DNA from: Scylla paramamosain
Lineage: Eukaryota > Arthropoda > Malacostraca > Decapoda > Portunidae
Length of the DNA: 64,000 bases
Assembly (NCBI RefSeq): GCF_035594125.1
Contig: NC_087191.1
Location: forward strand, 12,266,967-12,330,966
Reading direction: 5' to 3'
The notes beneath the pieces are model-generated. The model ran no database searches. It was not told the origin of the DNA and was given only the letters and a program-made list of their open reading frames with translations. This document shows positions 40,575 through 54,734 of the stretch, piece after piece. A program made the position numbers and the translations under genes. Positions within the stretch are counted from its first letter, which is position 1, and each line of letters opens with the position of its first letter.

Positions 40575-42522
40575 TCAGGAGGAGGCAGGTGATGTGGCAG
40601 CAGTGGATGTGGTGGAGGACGTTCGGGTGATGGTGCGGCCTGCCAGGGGGATGTGTGTGGCGGCAGAACCCTCAGGCACGTGGTGTGTGACGTACAGCAG
40701 GTAGGTGGAGATGAGAAGCAGAGCAGTGAGGAAGAGCAGGATAATGGTGGACATGGTGTTGAATAGGTGTCCATACTCATAGCGTAAGTACCACATCAAC
40801 ACCATCACAGCGTAGAGGAGTGGTGCCTGTGGGTGGAGATGGGGTGATGGTGAAATCTTGGAGGTGAATTCTTATTACTTTTATAGAGAAGAGGTGCATG
40901 TAGATAGAATTGTGGTGATGGTAGTTATTCCCAGCATTCTGTGTATCATCTGCTGTGTTGATCCCTGACAGAAGCACAGCAAAGATGACAAGGAGGAGGA
41001 AGAAGAAGCAAAGGAAGAAAAATTTGTGTATATAAGCAAAAATAATCTGACACCAAAAGACAAGAAACTATGACTCAACTCAACTCTATAAAACAACAAA
41101 CAGGTAAACAAACATGTAAACACAGACACACAAACACACACACACACCTTACAACACCTTTCACACCACTCAAACTTCACAAAACACTTTGATTTCAACA
41201 CCAAACTATTCTTACACTTCCCCACACAGCAAAACACACTCAAAACACAAGCCAATCCCTCTCACATCTTACCAAGAGTCTGGACACATACGCATCCTCC
41301 TCCTCCTGTGCTGCAGCCTCCCCAGACCGCCCTGAAGTGTGTGGGAGCAGCTGGGGTTGGGAGACATGACAGTGCACCACGCAGTTATCAAAGAGGCCAT
41401 ACTGTGCCAACGTAGAGGAATCTTGGCTAAGAAGCTGACCGTTGAAGATGAGGCGAATGTGTCGGTTCGCATCCAGCTCGATAGAAAAGTGTTGCCTGTG
41501 GATGGAAACGTGCGTCTAGTCTGGGGTTCTTATTATTTGGCTTAAAGTTCCTGTAATTTAGTTTGTTGTTCCTGTTCTTCAGTTTAGGGTCTGTTTTTTG
41601 TAATTGTTTCAATCTTAACAGGGTCCAGTGGGTGTTTAAGTTTTCAAGGGTGTTTTTGTGGTTCTGGTAATGCCTTAAACTCCATCCACTAAACATTTCT
41701 CAGGCTGGTGACTATTAAACCATTAACCATTACCTTCCTTACCTTACTAAAACAACAAGTAACTTTCCCTCACCTTTTAAAACTCCCAACTTTCTCGGTG
41801 AGTTGAGCAAAGACATGACGCTGTGTCTCGTCCAGAAACTTGAGGCGAATTCTAATGCTCCCAGGCGGCCGTTCCTCTCTTCCCTCCTCGCCATCCTGCA
41901 CCTCCTCCTCTTCCTTCTTCTTTTCAACCTCCTCCTGGCAACGGGCATCTGCTGGGGCGCCTGTATCAGTGTCAGCAGGGGTGGGTAGTCTCTCTTCTGA
42001 TGTGGTGTCTGCTGTGCTGTCTGCTGTGCTGTCTGCTGCGCTGTCTGCCGCGCCTCCCATGGACACAAAATGCTGCAGCCGTCTCCTCCTCACCTCCATC
42101 TCTGGCCCGTCCTCCCGCATCCTCTCTGGCGGGGAGCACTCGCCGGAAGCCCCCTGACTGCCCCCCGGCCCCACATCCCCGCCCCCCGCAGCCTCTGCAT
42201 CACTAGAGTTCACTGGCTGAGTCCTGTCTGAGTCTTGCACCACCCCATGCATTGACTCACTGTCTTTCTCCATGGACGTGGCCGCCGCCTCACTGCCCTG
42301 TGTCTCTGTCGTGTTCACATCACCACCACTACCACCATTGCTGACACTGCTGCTGCCACTGCTCTCCACTGTTCCACCGCTGTGAAACACCACCACTGCT
42401 GTCGCCACCAGTGGTTGCTCCCGCACGCTGGTGGAGATCCAGGCCGCTGCCACCACCACGGCCACCGCCACCACCACCACTGCCGCTGTCAGCACGTCCT
42501 GCAGCCCGTCATAGCTCAGCAT
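40575..42522 (-). CDS. Tmub: Transmembrane and ubiquitin-like domain protein (TMUB1/2-like)
   Basis: TMUB proteins are membrane proteins with a ubiquitin-like domain, linked in vertebrates to ER-associated degradation complexes. Exons on the minus strand are 41774-42522, 41273-41495 and 40575-40826 (stop TGA); phases agree and give about 407 residues. The N-terminus from ATG 42522 is a hydrophobic segment (VLTAAVVVVAVAVVVAAAW). A long Ser/Gly/acidic low-complexity linker follows (about residues 40-210, including AADSTADSTADTT repeats). The ubiquitin-like fold is split by intron 1: IRIRLKFLDETQRHV and EKVGSFKR, then HIRLIFNGQLL and LAQYGLFDNCVVHCHV. The last exon carries two close hydrophobic segments (LLYAVMVLMWYL and IILLFLTALLLISTYLLYV), then a Ser/Thr tail. 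The order matches TMUB1/2; the linker is longer than in the human proteins. No neighbour suggests its partner. Confidence 0.88.
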
Positions 42523-44067
42523 TGTTGTGCCGCTGCGGTGCTGCCTGCCAGCCACTCGCTACTCCCTGCACTCCTGTGGTGGAGATGTGTCGGTGTCAGA
42601 ATTCACAGAACTGCAGATGTGGATGTGTGAATGGAAAAATCCTCTCCCTCCTTCTGCCCTTCTGCAAGACTCAACATGTTAGGCTGAGTAAATTTAAAAG
42701 GAAATGAATAAAAGGAGTTATTTTAGTAGATCATTAAGTAATTCAATAAAGTTCCTCATTTGTCCACCATAATCAAATCTTTCATTATCTTTCCATCAGT
42801 TAGGTTTGGTATAACTTCACTAATATTTCTGAAAAGCCTCAAAGTATATGTATAGGTCAGGTCAGGTCAGGTCAGGTTAGTGTCCTTAAGGGGTGGTCAA
42901 GGATGGGCAAAGTCTCTTGGTTAGGTTAGGTTAGGTTAGGGTACACTGCCGTCCTTAAGGGGGTTCCAGGGGCGACCTTAACCGCCCCATAATTAGGTTA
43001 AGTTAAGTTGCCTAGAAATTTCACATTTTCAGAATATGACGTCTCATCTTAAGTTTTCACGAATGCCCAAATACGGGACATCTGGCTCCCTACCCTGACA
43101 GCCTGCCTTGCCACCAGTCCCTATGCTTACTGGTGACAAAGAAAACAAGAAACTAGGATGCATTACGTTAACCTGCAATTTTACCCTGAACTGAAACACC
43201 AACACGAACCTAACCTAACCAATCCAAACAATGTAAACTCATTATAACCCAACCTAAACAAGACTCACTGAAGCAAAACACACTCAAACCACACCTACCC
43301 TAATACAACCAGACTCTAGGCCACCACAACACCATAGCCTTGACACAACCCAGCCAGCACCACCAATACGGGACAAGTACCATACAAGCAAAACCCCCAA
43401 GCACAGGCAAACATTACCCATTACGTAATTAGGACTTTATCTCAAGCACTGTGCACGTATTATTTGAACATATGCCTTCTAACACTGTCCCTTGGCCCCG
43501 TCAGTAAGTGGTGGGGGTCGCGGGGGTGTAGATAAGGGGGAAATAATATTAAATAAGGCACCTTACCTCCAACATTACCATCTCACCATGACAAAAGTAG
43601 TTCCCTTGCTCTGTTTTGGCTGACGTCACAACATTCTCCTCTTTCACACCTAAAAACCGGGGTGAGGGGGGAATGGGGAAATTATCAGTCTTTCACCTTT
43701 AAAAAATATGTGAAAGTAATTGTGTGTCTTCTCTAGTAACCTGTTTTATTTGTGTTTCCTTCGTTTGAGGGTTTATAAATAGGTATGTGGGTTATTATTT
43801 TTATTATTTTATCTCTATGTTGTGAGCTTTGCCTTCATTGGGGATGACAGAGAATTGGTAACGAAATGGTGCTCCAGTGATATATTGTGAAATGACAGAG
43901 AGGAATGAGAGAATAAAAAGAGAAAGAGAGATAAGTGAACAGGAAAGGGTGCCGTTGCAAAGACGTGCGTCATACTTGGCACAACACTTGAAAAGACAGA
44001 CAAAAAACATCATCCAAAAACAAATTAAAAGAGAAGCAGAATGGCTCACTCATGTTGTTATTATCAC

Positions 44068-44100
<33 letters not shown>

Positions 44101-44620
44101 TATTGAGAAGACACTCAAGGCCGAAGGATATTTAGTTTAATCTAGGACATTATTTTACAAGTTTACATGGCCATGTCCTTCTCTGTGACGCCAAAGTAAG
44201 CACCTGACTCAATTACTAATATTAGAAGAAGGAAAACAGGAAAGGCCTCACTTCCACGTCATTTGTTTTTCTCTTTATTATGATTGTAAGGAGGAGGCAA
44301 GGAAGGAAAATAAATTTTCCCGTCTTTCACTGTTATAAGGGGAGCGGCTTCCTGATGTATTATACGTTATTTATCTATCTGTATTCTGTGGCACTAAGGG
44401 ACTGTCCGATCATTCCTGTCACGCCTTCAGCTCCCGGATGAAGGTTATGTGGAAGTAATGAAAGGCACTCAATTGGTTTGTGTCCGTTTGCATCGCGCAG
44501 CATCAAAGAAGGTTACAGGAGGAGGCAGTAGGCACCTGCCGAAACGATAATTACTCCCAGCACTGTTCAGGGGGTGCTGTGAACTTATCATTAAACCCAG
44601 CTGTGACCTCACTGAACGTT
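42523..44620. other. Intergenic region upstream of the TMUB-like gene
   Basis: There is no gene. Short runs of GGTCA (about 42858-42880) and GGTTA/TTAGG (about 42920-42942) occur, along with CCTAACC near 43207. (ATT)n lies near 44068-44105. The TMUB-like promoter should be just above 42522, but no TATA box is evident. Confidence 0.6.
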
Positions 44621-46130
44621 TCCCTTTGTGTCTCACAACACAAGGGGGGCAGTCACAGCCTGCCCTCTAAAGACAACTCTCTTCCTCCACACAAAACTAC
44701 AAGCACCTAATAACACACACACCCTTCACTCTAAATTTCAAAATCATCATGGCGACTCCTACACCAGCCTCGGAGTCCCATCTGGGAAGGGGACCATAAA
44801 TGTCCCCAGGTCGGACTGCCCTTCTGTCGACGACCCTAAGTGTCTTGACACCCCCCTCAACTTTTTGTTCATTAACTTCTGCAACATTCGCGGTCTAAGA
44901 TCTAATTTTCAATCTGTAGAACACCACCTCTCCTCATCTAAACCTCATCTTCTTTTCCTCACTGAAATTCAGGTGTCTGAGGCAACTGACAGTAGCCCCT
45001 TTTCTGTTCCCTCCTACTTTCTCTATCCTCATTTTCGATCCAAAACTGGATGCTGCGTTTATGTGCGCAATGACTTAACCTGCTCTCGTGCCCACGCTCT
45101 TGAATCTTCCGAGTTTTCCACCATCTGGCTACGACTACAGAGTCACTCTCAAACTAAATTTATCTGTGCTGTATACCTCTCACCTAACTCCTCTGACTAT
45201 AGAAAATTCTTTGACTACTTGACTTCATGCCAACTATTAAAATTCTTCGCAATGATGTTTTCCATGCCCTCGCTGGCCTAAACCCTCGGAAGGCTTATGG
45301 ACCTGATGGGGTCCCTCCTATTGTTCTCCAAAACTGTGCCTCCGTGCTTGCACCTTGCCTAGTCAAACTCTTTCAGCTCTGTCTGTCAACATCTACCTTT
45401 CCTTCCTACTGGAAGTTTGCCTACATTCAACCTGTCCCTAAAAAGGGTGACCGTTCTAATCCCTCAAACTACCGTCCTATTGCTTTAATTTCCTGCCTAT
45501 CTAAAGTTTTTGAGTCTATCCTCAACAGGAAGATTCTTAAACATCTATCACTTCACAACCTTCTATTTGATCGCCAGTATGGGTTCCGTCAAGGCCGCTC
45601 TACTGGTGATCTGGCTTTCCTTACTGAGTCTTGGTCATCCTCTTTTAGAGATTTTGGTGAAACTTTTGCTGTTGCCTTGGACATATCAAAAGCTTTTGAT
45701 AGAGTCTGGCACAAAGCTTTGATTTCCAAACTGCCCTCCTACGGCTTCTATCCTTCTCTCTGTAACTTCATCTCAAGTTTCCTTTCTGACCGTTCTATTG
45801 CTGCTGTGGTAGACGGTCACTGTTCTTTTAAATCTATTAACAGTGGTGTTCCTCAGGGTTCTGTCCTGTCACTCACTCTCTTCTTATTATTCATTAATGA
45901 TCTTCTAAACCAAACTTCTTGTCCTATCCATTCCTACGCTGATGATACCACCCTGCACTTTACCCCGTCATTTCATAGACGTCCAACACTTCAGGAAGTA
46001 AATACTTCACGCAGGGAAGCCATAGAACGCTTGACTTCTGATCTTTCTAAAATTTCTGATTGGGGCAAAGCAAACTTGGTATTGTTCAATGCCTCAAAAA
46101 CTCAATTCCTCCATCTATCAACTCGACTGT
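44620..46130 (+). mobile_element. Defective LINE (family A): endonuclease fragment joined to reverse transcriptase
   Basis: The first frame (about 44848-45225) matches the N-terminal half of an AP-type endonuclease (LFINFCNIRGL, LLFLTE, CCVYVRNDL). At about 45225 the match jumps, with a change of frame, to the reverse transcriptase (AYGPDGVPP, YIQPVPKKGD, NYRPIALIS, DISKAFDRVWH, GVPQGSVLS and catalytic SYADDTTL near 45937). The remaining endonuclease and the RT N-terminus are deleted. The match stops near 46130, before the usual C-terminal end. It is a jockey-like or CR1-like non-LTR element and cannot be autonomous. Confidence 0.85.
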
Positions 46131-46834
<704 letters not shown>

Positions 46835-47490
46835 TCAATTAAGCAAGGCATAGAGGCGAGAAATAGGGCAAATACGGTCTTAGGATTAATTTTTAGGAGT
46901 GTTTAAAGTAGAAGGCCCGAAGTAATATTAAAATTATATTTGGCGCTGGTCAGACCTCATCTAGACTACGCTGTGCAGTTCTGGTCCCCACATTACAGGA
47001 AAGATACAAGTCTGTTAGAACCAGTACAGAGGAGAATGACTAAAAGGATACAGGGGATGAGGAGTATTCCTTACGAGGCGAGATTGAAGATGTTAAATTT
47101 ACATTCTTTAGAGAGACGTAGGTTAAGAGGGGACCTGATAGAAGTCTTTAAGTGGTATAAGGGTTACAACAAGGGGGTTGTAAGCAAAATTCTTAGGATC
47201 AGCAACCAGGGTAGAACAAGAGATAACGGGTTCAAGCTTGAAAAATTTAGGTTTAAGAAAGAGATTGGAAGAAATTGGTTCTCAAATAGAGTGGTAGAGG
47301 AGTGGACCGGACTCAGTAATCACGTTGTTAGTGCTGGGACATTAGGGAGCTTTAAGAGAAGATTAGACGGGTTTATGGATGGGGATAATAGATGGAAATA
47401 GGTAGGTATATTTCATACAGGGACTGCCACGTGTAAAGCCTGGTCGCTTCTTGCAGCTTCCCTTATTTCTTATGTTCTTATGTTCTTATC
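46835..47490 (+). mobile_element. LINE 3' end (family B) with 3' tail repeats
   Basis: A decayed C-terminal segment of a non-LTR retrotransposon ORF2 (LALVRPHLDYAVQFWSPHY, LEPVQRRMTKRIQG, YEARLKMLNLHSLERRRLRGD-type block, EEWTGLSNHVV) ends in a stop at 47399-47401. A stop codon also interrupts the frame at about 46903. The 3' tail ends in TTATGTTCTTATGTTCTTAT, matching the fragment at 17640-17790 on the opposite strand. The copy is 5'-truncated. Confidence 0.8.
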
Positions 47491-48800
<1,310 letters not shown>

Positions 48801-48807
48801 TATAAAG
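48801..48807 (+). promoter_or_regulatory. TATA box of carboxypeptidase gene 1
   Basis: TATAAAG starts 40 bp upstream of the ATG at 48841, so the 5' UTR should be only about 10 nt. Carboxypeptidase gene 2 has its TATA at exactly the same distance. Confidence 0.65.
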
Positions 48808-48840
48808 CGAAGAAACGCCAACCCCCTTGCATATTCCATC

Positions 48841-51800
48841 ATGAAGGCCCTGCTTGTGCTGGCGTGTGTTGTGTTGGCAGCCCTTGCCACCCCGACGAAA
48901 CCAAGCCTCAGACAGTAAGCTGCGGCGTTCAGACTTTGCGTTCCGTTCCTCTGCTATGCGTCCCTGAAAACCTCTCCTAACACCTCCCAGCTCCTCTAAC
49001 CATCCAAGACCTTCCCTAAATCTTTCCTCAGCCCCTCTATCTATTCAAGGGCTTCTCCCAGACACTCCCCATCTCCGTAACTCCACGCAGAGCCTTTCTT
49101 AAGCCTCCTGTTCCTCTCTCATGCGTCCCCAACCCTTGTAACCATCCAAGGACTTCCCCAGACACCTTTCCAGCCCCACAGACCATCCGAGGACCTCCCC
49201 AGACACCTTCCCAGCCCCTCAGACCATCAAAGGACCTCCCCGGACACCTTCCCAGTCACTCAGACAATCCGAGGACCTCCCCAGACACCTTTCCAGCCCC
49301 TCAGACCATCCAAGGATCTCCCCAGACACCTTCCCAGCCACTCAAACCATCCGAGGACCTCCCCAGACACACCCCAGCCACTCAGACCATCCGAGGACCT
49401 CCCCAGACACCCCCCAGCCCTTCTAACCATCCAAGGACCTCTCTTTCTCCAGTTTGGTTTGATTTATTTCCAGTCTTCCTCTTCCGTCACTGTTCTTTCC
49501 CTCTTCTCAAAGCCTCATTCACTTTCCAAACCTCTACAATCTCTTTAAGTGTCCCCGGAAGACCGTACAACCTTCCTAACCTCTTGGAAAACACCAGCAG
49601 GGTCTCACAGCCCCTCCCTGATCTTTAACCTCTTGTCTCTCCAACCAATCCTAGAGTTTTTTTGTTTTTTGTTTTTTTGTTTTGTTTTTTTGTCATGTTC
49701 CTTTCCATGACCGTTGTAACCTCTCGCTTCCCTTCATACCCCCCACCTCCACCCCCCACCACGCCTCAGACCGCTCCCTCAAACCCCATAGAGCATACCT
49801 CCCTGAACCCCATAGAACCTTCCAAAACTTTCTTCTAATCCTTGAAACACACACACACACACACGCGCACACACACAAAAGATAGAAAAAAAAACAAAAA
49901 AAAAAAACATACGACTGCTAATTTTCGCCCTCAGATGGTCCCTAGTTTTCCTCTACCCCCCTCACACCTCCACCTGCCCCCCTCACCACACCTACAGGCT
50001 CCCCCCGTAACCCCAGTCTCCTCCCCCAGGGCCAAGGTGGTGAGGGTGGTGCCGCAGACCCTGGATCAGCTCCACCACCTGCACCAGCTGCTCCTGCAAG
50101 GCCGCTATGACTTCTGGCAGGAGCCGCGCGCCCTGGGTGGGTAGCGGCCCGCACTTGGTTTTCTATTTTTCTTTTTAATTATTTTTTGACGTTCTTCAGG
50201 TTTGTTTGTTTTAATTTTGTGAGGGAACCTGAATTATTTGATTTGTAGTTATGAGGGAAGGACTTGTCATTGTTCAACCGCCACCACCGCCACACTCACG
50301 CCCCCCTTTCCTCCCTCAGACACGCCGGTGGACATCATGACCACCATCCGCGACCTGCCGGAGCTGGCGTCCTCACTGAAAAGCCATGGCCTGAAGGCGA
50401 CCGTGATGATCCAAGACGTGGGGCGCCTCATTGACCAGCAGGCCGCTGAGCGACTCCAGCGTGACAGCCGCGCCATGGATTGGACAGACTACCACGACTA
50501 TGACACGGTGAGTGACGCCCACCACGCCCACCTCGCCCACCTCGCCCACCACGCCGCCTTTCCCCAGACTTGATGAGTTCTGGGTCACTCAGCGCCGTCC
50601 CACCGTCTGTGTCACCTGAACACAGACAAAACAATTTCCACTTCACAATAATGAAGTTGACTTTAGCAATGAAGTCAGCACCACTCAATGCAGCGTGGTC
50701 AGTTGTCTTTGTGTTCATGAGGAGCGGCGAAATGGTCTGCCCCGCCCGCAGTCCCCAGCAGCAGGCGTCCACCGTGTTAGTGTGTTCTCGAGCCACGCCT
50801 TCCATGCTTTGTAAGAAGTACAGGGTTTCTATGAGCAGGGCATTACAGTTTGTTCCCCACACACTGTCTGCGGCACTGCTACACGCGGTGCTCGCTGCGG
50901 CCTGTACGTTCGAAGTGTCACAGTCATCCGTCTCCCTTCAGTGAACCTCTTGTTGGCTGGCTGCTGCAGCTCTCCTCCCTCTTTCACTCCTCATCCCTGC
51001 CTCCCCTGTCCGCAGATCAACGCGTGGATGGCCCAGCTGGCCTCAGACCACCCGGACCTGTGCACGCTGGAGGAGGTGGGCAAGTCTTACGAGGGCCGCG
51101 CCATGAAACTGCTGACGTTGGGCAAGGGCGGCGCTGACAAGCCAGGCATCTTCATTGACGGAGGCATCCACGCGCGTGAGTGGATCTCGCCCGCCACGGT
51201 CACGTACATGGTGAACGAACTGGTCACCAACAGCAACACATACGACGACCTGCTGTCCAACGTCAACTTCTACGTCATGCCCTCCATCAACCCTGACGGC
51301 TACTCCTACACCTTCACCGATGTGAGTGTCTCAGCCAACAGCCTCCACACACACAAGGCCTCTTCCACACCCACCACCACCAGTCACTCCCTTCCCTTCC
51401 TCTAAAGCCTTCCTCTTCCGTCACTCTTCTTTCCCTCTCCTCAAAACCTCATTCATTTTCCAAGCCTCTACAGCCTCTTCAGTATCCCCGGAAGACCGTA
51501 CAACATTCCTAACATCTTCCTGACTTGGAAAACACCAGCAGTCTCTCACAGTCCCTCCCTAACCTTCAACTCCTTGTCTCTCCAACCAATCCTAGAGTTT
51601 TTTTTTTTTTTTTTTGTCATGTTCCTTTCCAAAACCGTTGTAACCTCTCGCTTCCCTTCATACCCCCCCACCACCTCCCACCACGCCTCAGACCGCTTCC
51701 CCAAAGCCCCTCAAATCACTTCACAACACTTCCTCGCCACACCCTGGCTGCTGCAGGCCCCGGTGGCTCACTGGTAAACTCCTCAGATATCAATGTACAC

Positions 51801-52027
51801 CGTAAGCCTTCAACACCCACGTAATGTTCTCGTCGGCTTGCTGTTAAATGTTTTCAGCAAATGTCTGTAGTACTGGCGGTGTTCACCCTTCACGTTCCCT
51901 CCCACAGGACCGCATGTGGCGCAAGACTCGCTCACACACCGACTCACCCTTCGGCTGCAAGGGAGCTGACCCTAACAGGAACTGGGACTTCCACTGGAAT
52001 GGTAGGCTCCTTGGGCGATTACTGTCC

Positions 52028-52063
<36 letters not shown>

Positions 52064-53737
52064 CAAAGTCACTGGTCCTGAAGATCCCCTGGACTTTGTG
52101 GCGCCAGTACTTCTTGAGACAGCTACACCTCAGTATCACTTTAAAGACACCTGTGTGTTCTATACCCCTCGATCCTTCACCCAACAGAGATCGGCGCCTC
52201 CAGCAACCCCTGCTCCGAGACCTACGCTGGGTCTGGGCCTTTCTCTGAGGTGGAGATGAGGGTGGTGAGGGACGAGATCATCAGGTTGGGCAGCAAGATC
52301 AAGGTTTATCTCACCTTCCACTCATACTCACAGCTGTGGATGTACCCCTGGGGCTACACCTCGGCCCTTCCTGACGACTGGAAGGACCTGGTGAGCGAAT
52401 TTCTGGTCTTGTTAACTTTTCTGTGCTTCTTATTTTGTTGTGACCTTTTCTTGGCAGTTTAATGAAAGGGTTTTGTATATTTTCATTAGAATTCTGCAGG
52501 ACAACACTCACAGTACAGGAGGTGACTGACCACAGCCAGTAAAGAACCAGCGACCTTTTTGTCATGGAAGAACCATCACCTTTTTTGTCACTACCCTCAG
52601 CCTCATCTCTTATCCATTCCTTCATACTCTTACATCATCTCTCCTTTCCTTCCAGCTTCACCACTTCTCTCACTTTCCTTCACCCTCCAGCTGTGTCATT
52701 CTATCTGTCTCCTGCAGGATAACCTCGCCCAGGATGCAGTCAGCGCCCTCACTGCTGTCCACGGCACCCAGTACGAAATTGGCTCATCCACCAACACCAT
52801 TTGTAAGTCTTTCTTTTTTTTTCACCTTTCTCTTTATTCGTGAACTGTATCAAAAGCTTCGCCATTTTATCTTCTTTGAACAGGACCCAGTGGAAGTTAT
52901 TGTGGGTTTCAATGGTGTTGTCACTCTTTAACTGGCACTGTTTAACCACTTCACTGCTAGACAAGTGTTTCCTTTACCATCAATAACTATTTCAGGCACT
53001 TTTTCTCTCCTTTCTGTGATGTTTGTGCAGTGTAAACAAAAGAAAGGGACTAAATTAATATTCTATTCCCTGTTTTCTCTCCTGTGTCTTCATGCCAACA
53101 ATTTCTACAGTGGTAAGAGACTGGCAAGAGACGCTCCTCGCAGTGATAGGGTGAAAGGTACTCTGGCTTTCAAGAGTGCTTCCATGGTTCTAGTGATAGT
53201 TGAACAGGCTCTGCTGGAAGCTATTCGAGTGCAGAAAACACACACACACTCTTTTTAAACCCACGCTGGTGAGCTTCTGAACACTGGTTTGAGTGGAAGG
53301 AGGATCACCGGGTCTAGATTACCACCTAGCGTGTAGGTTCCCCTCTACCTGAACAGTACCACCACCAGGACAAAACGCAAACACACACGCACGCTGTTAA
53401 CCCGCGTACCTCCACGTAACTGAGCCTCTAAACACAGACAGAGGCGAGATACTTCAAGGGAGACGAGGACGAGAGGGCATGAATCAAGAAAGAGCGCGCC
53501 AGTCCTTCTCCGGTAAATGTGCTATCCTCCTCTTTGTTCACAGACGCGGCGGCTGGAGGCTCAGATGACTGGGCTAAGGGTGTTGGCGGAGTCAAGTACG
53601 CCTACACAGTTGAGCTTCGGGACCAGGGATATTACGGCTTCCTGCTGCCTCCGAGCAAGATCATCCCGTCCGGTGAGGAGACCTTCGAGGCGCTCAAGGT
53701 CGTTGCGAACTTCGTCAAGAACACCTACAGTAAGTAA
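48841..53737 (+). CDS. Pro-carboxypeptidase B-like, M14A (tandem gene 1)
   Basis: This is a secreted zinc zymogen that removes C-terminal residues, probably digestive. Exons are 48841-48914, 50030-50136, 50320-50507, 51016-51321, 51908-52001, 52188-52390, 52718-52802 and 53544-53737 (stop TAA); all phases join, giving 416 residues. A signal peptide ([16 protein letters not shown]) is followed by an activation domain of about 90 residues, then a likely tryptic activation site DSR|AMDW and the catalytic domain. Bovine-numbered residues visible are zinc ligands H69/E72 in HAREW and H196 in FHSYSQ, R127 in WRKTR, N144/R145 in PNRNWD, Y198, Y248 (made across the last splice), Asp255 in GGSDDW, and catalytic E270 in ELRDQG. 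Asp255 predicts cleavage after Lys/Arg. Unlike its neighbours it has a single exon where they have an intron just before IHAREW. It is the first of three same-strand paralogues. Confidence 0.95.
49150..49440. repeat. ~41-bp minisatellite in intron 1 of carboxypeptidase gene 1
   Basis: GGACCTCCCC recurs at 49191, 49232, 49272, 49353 and 49393 (with a variant near 49313), with CAGACACCTTCCCAGCC and CAGACCATCCGA between. The period is 40-41 bp. Confidence 0.8.
49470..49750. repeat. Intron 1 copy of a ~280-bp block repeated in intron 4
   Basis: The block from TTCCTCTTCCGTCACT through CCCGGAAGACCGTACAAC to TGTAACCTCTCGCTTCCC recurs in the same order and orientation at about 51400-51690 of the same gene, with scattered substitutions and a different T-tract length. 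Confidence 0.75.
51400..51690. repeat. Intron 4 copy of the ~280-bp block
   Basis: This is the second copy of the block described at 49470-49750. It could be a local duplication or two insertions of one dispersed family. Confidence 0.75.
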
Positions 53738-54140
53738 TGAACGAAACGCAGCGAGATTCAGACGGCGAGAACTTTTTGCCTCTACAAGGAGAAGACCACG
53801 AAAAATGATAGATATGGAAAAGTGAGAGGTGAGAAAAATAAATGAATAAATATATGGAAAAAATATATATAAAAAACTAAATTAGCGGAAATACCCAACA
53901 AATAAAGAAAAGCCATTGAAATTCAGACGGCGACAAGAACTTTTTGCCTCAACACGGAGAAGACCACGAAAAATGATGAATATGGAGAGGTGAGAGGTGA
54001 GAAAAAAACAAATAAAAAAAAAATTAAGTTAACGTAAAAAAATCCAGCAAATAAAGACCTAAATCCAATGAAAATCAGATGGCGAGAAGAACCTGCTTGC
54101 TTCACCGACAGAGAGGACGACGAAAAATTACAAAAAACAC
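53738..54140. repeat. Tandem repeat directly after the stop of carboxypeptidase gene 1
   Basis: Three copies of a 150-165 bp unit begin ATTCAGACGGCGAG or a variant at 53756, 53921 and about 54073, each followed by an AAGACCACGAAAAATGATG-like block. The first copy starts about 20 bp after the stop codon, so the array is probably in the 3' UTR. AATAAA at about 53837 lies within copy one. Confidence 0.7.
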
Positions 54141-54268
54141 GGAAGCTTGAGCAAGAGAAAAAAAAGTATTGGAACCAGTGGACACAGACGACGTGAAGTG
54201 TTACCAAGTTGAGCGAGTAACGAACAACCTCACTGTAATTCTGATAAAACTTGCCCATGAAGAGGAAA

Positions 54269-54303
<35 letters not shown>

Positions 54304-54489
54304 TAACAAGAAATATGGAAGAGGGAGAAAAAAAAATAAGATAGATCATGAGGGAAGGAAAATCCAGCCTATTTCCCCGCAGTAGTGGAGATGTGACACG
54401 CATGACAAAATAAATCATGCACAATATTATAGCAACAAATACAATATAGTAGAAAAATAACTGTAGTGTTCATTCTCCTCATGATTCAG

Positions 54490-54578
<89 letters not shown>
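54490..54578. repeat. (CT)n microsatellite
   Basis: About 88 bp of uninterrupted CT repeat in the intergenic region between carboxypeptidase genes 1 and 2. Confidence 0.95.
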
Positions 54579-54582
<4 letters not shown>

Positions 54583-54734
54583 ACGTCTGGGTGTCTGTCA
54601 CCGCTTTCCTTGACGCGTTTCCTGTCTTGATTCGGCTGAAAAGTTACAGCCCAGGAAAAGAATTAAATGATGCAATGAGTTTTTTTTTCCTTAAGAGTTT
54701 TAAGAAATCTAGGAAAATAAAAGCGGTAACGAGT

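Noticed and set aside
42855..42945. TTAGG-like repeats as telomeric sequence
   Set aside because: There are only about four units, mixed with GGTCA repeats, in the middle of a gene-bearing region. They are too short to indicate a telomere; at most an interstitial trace.
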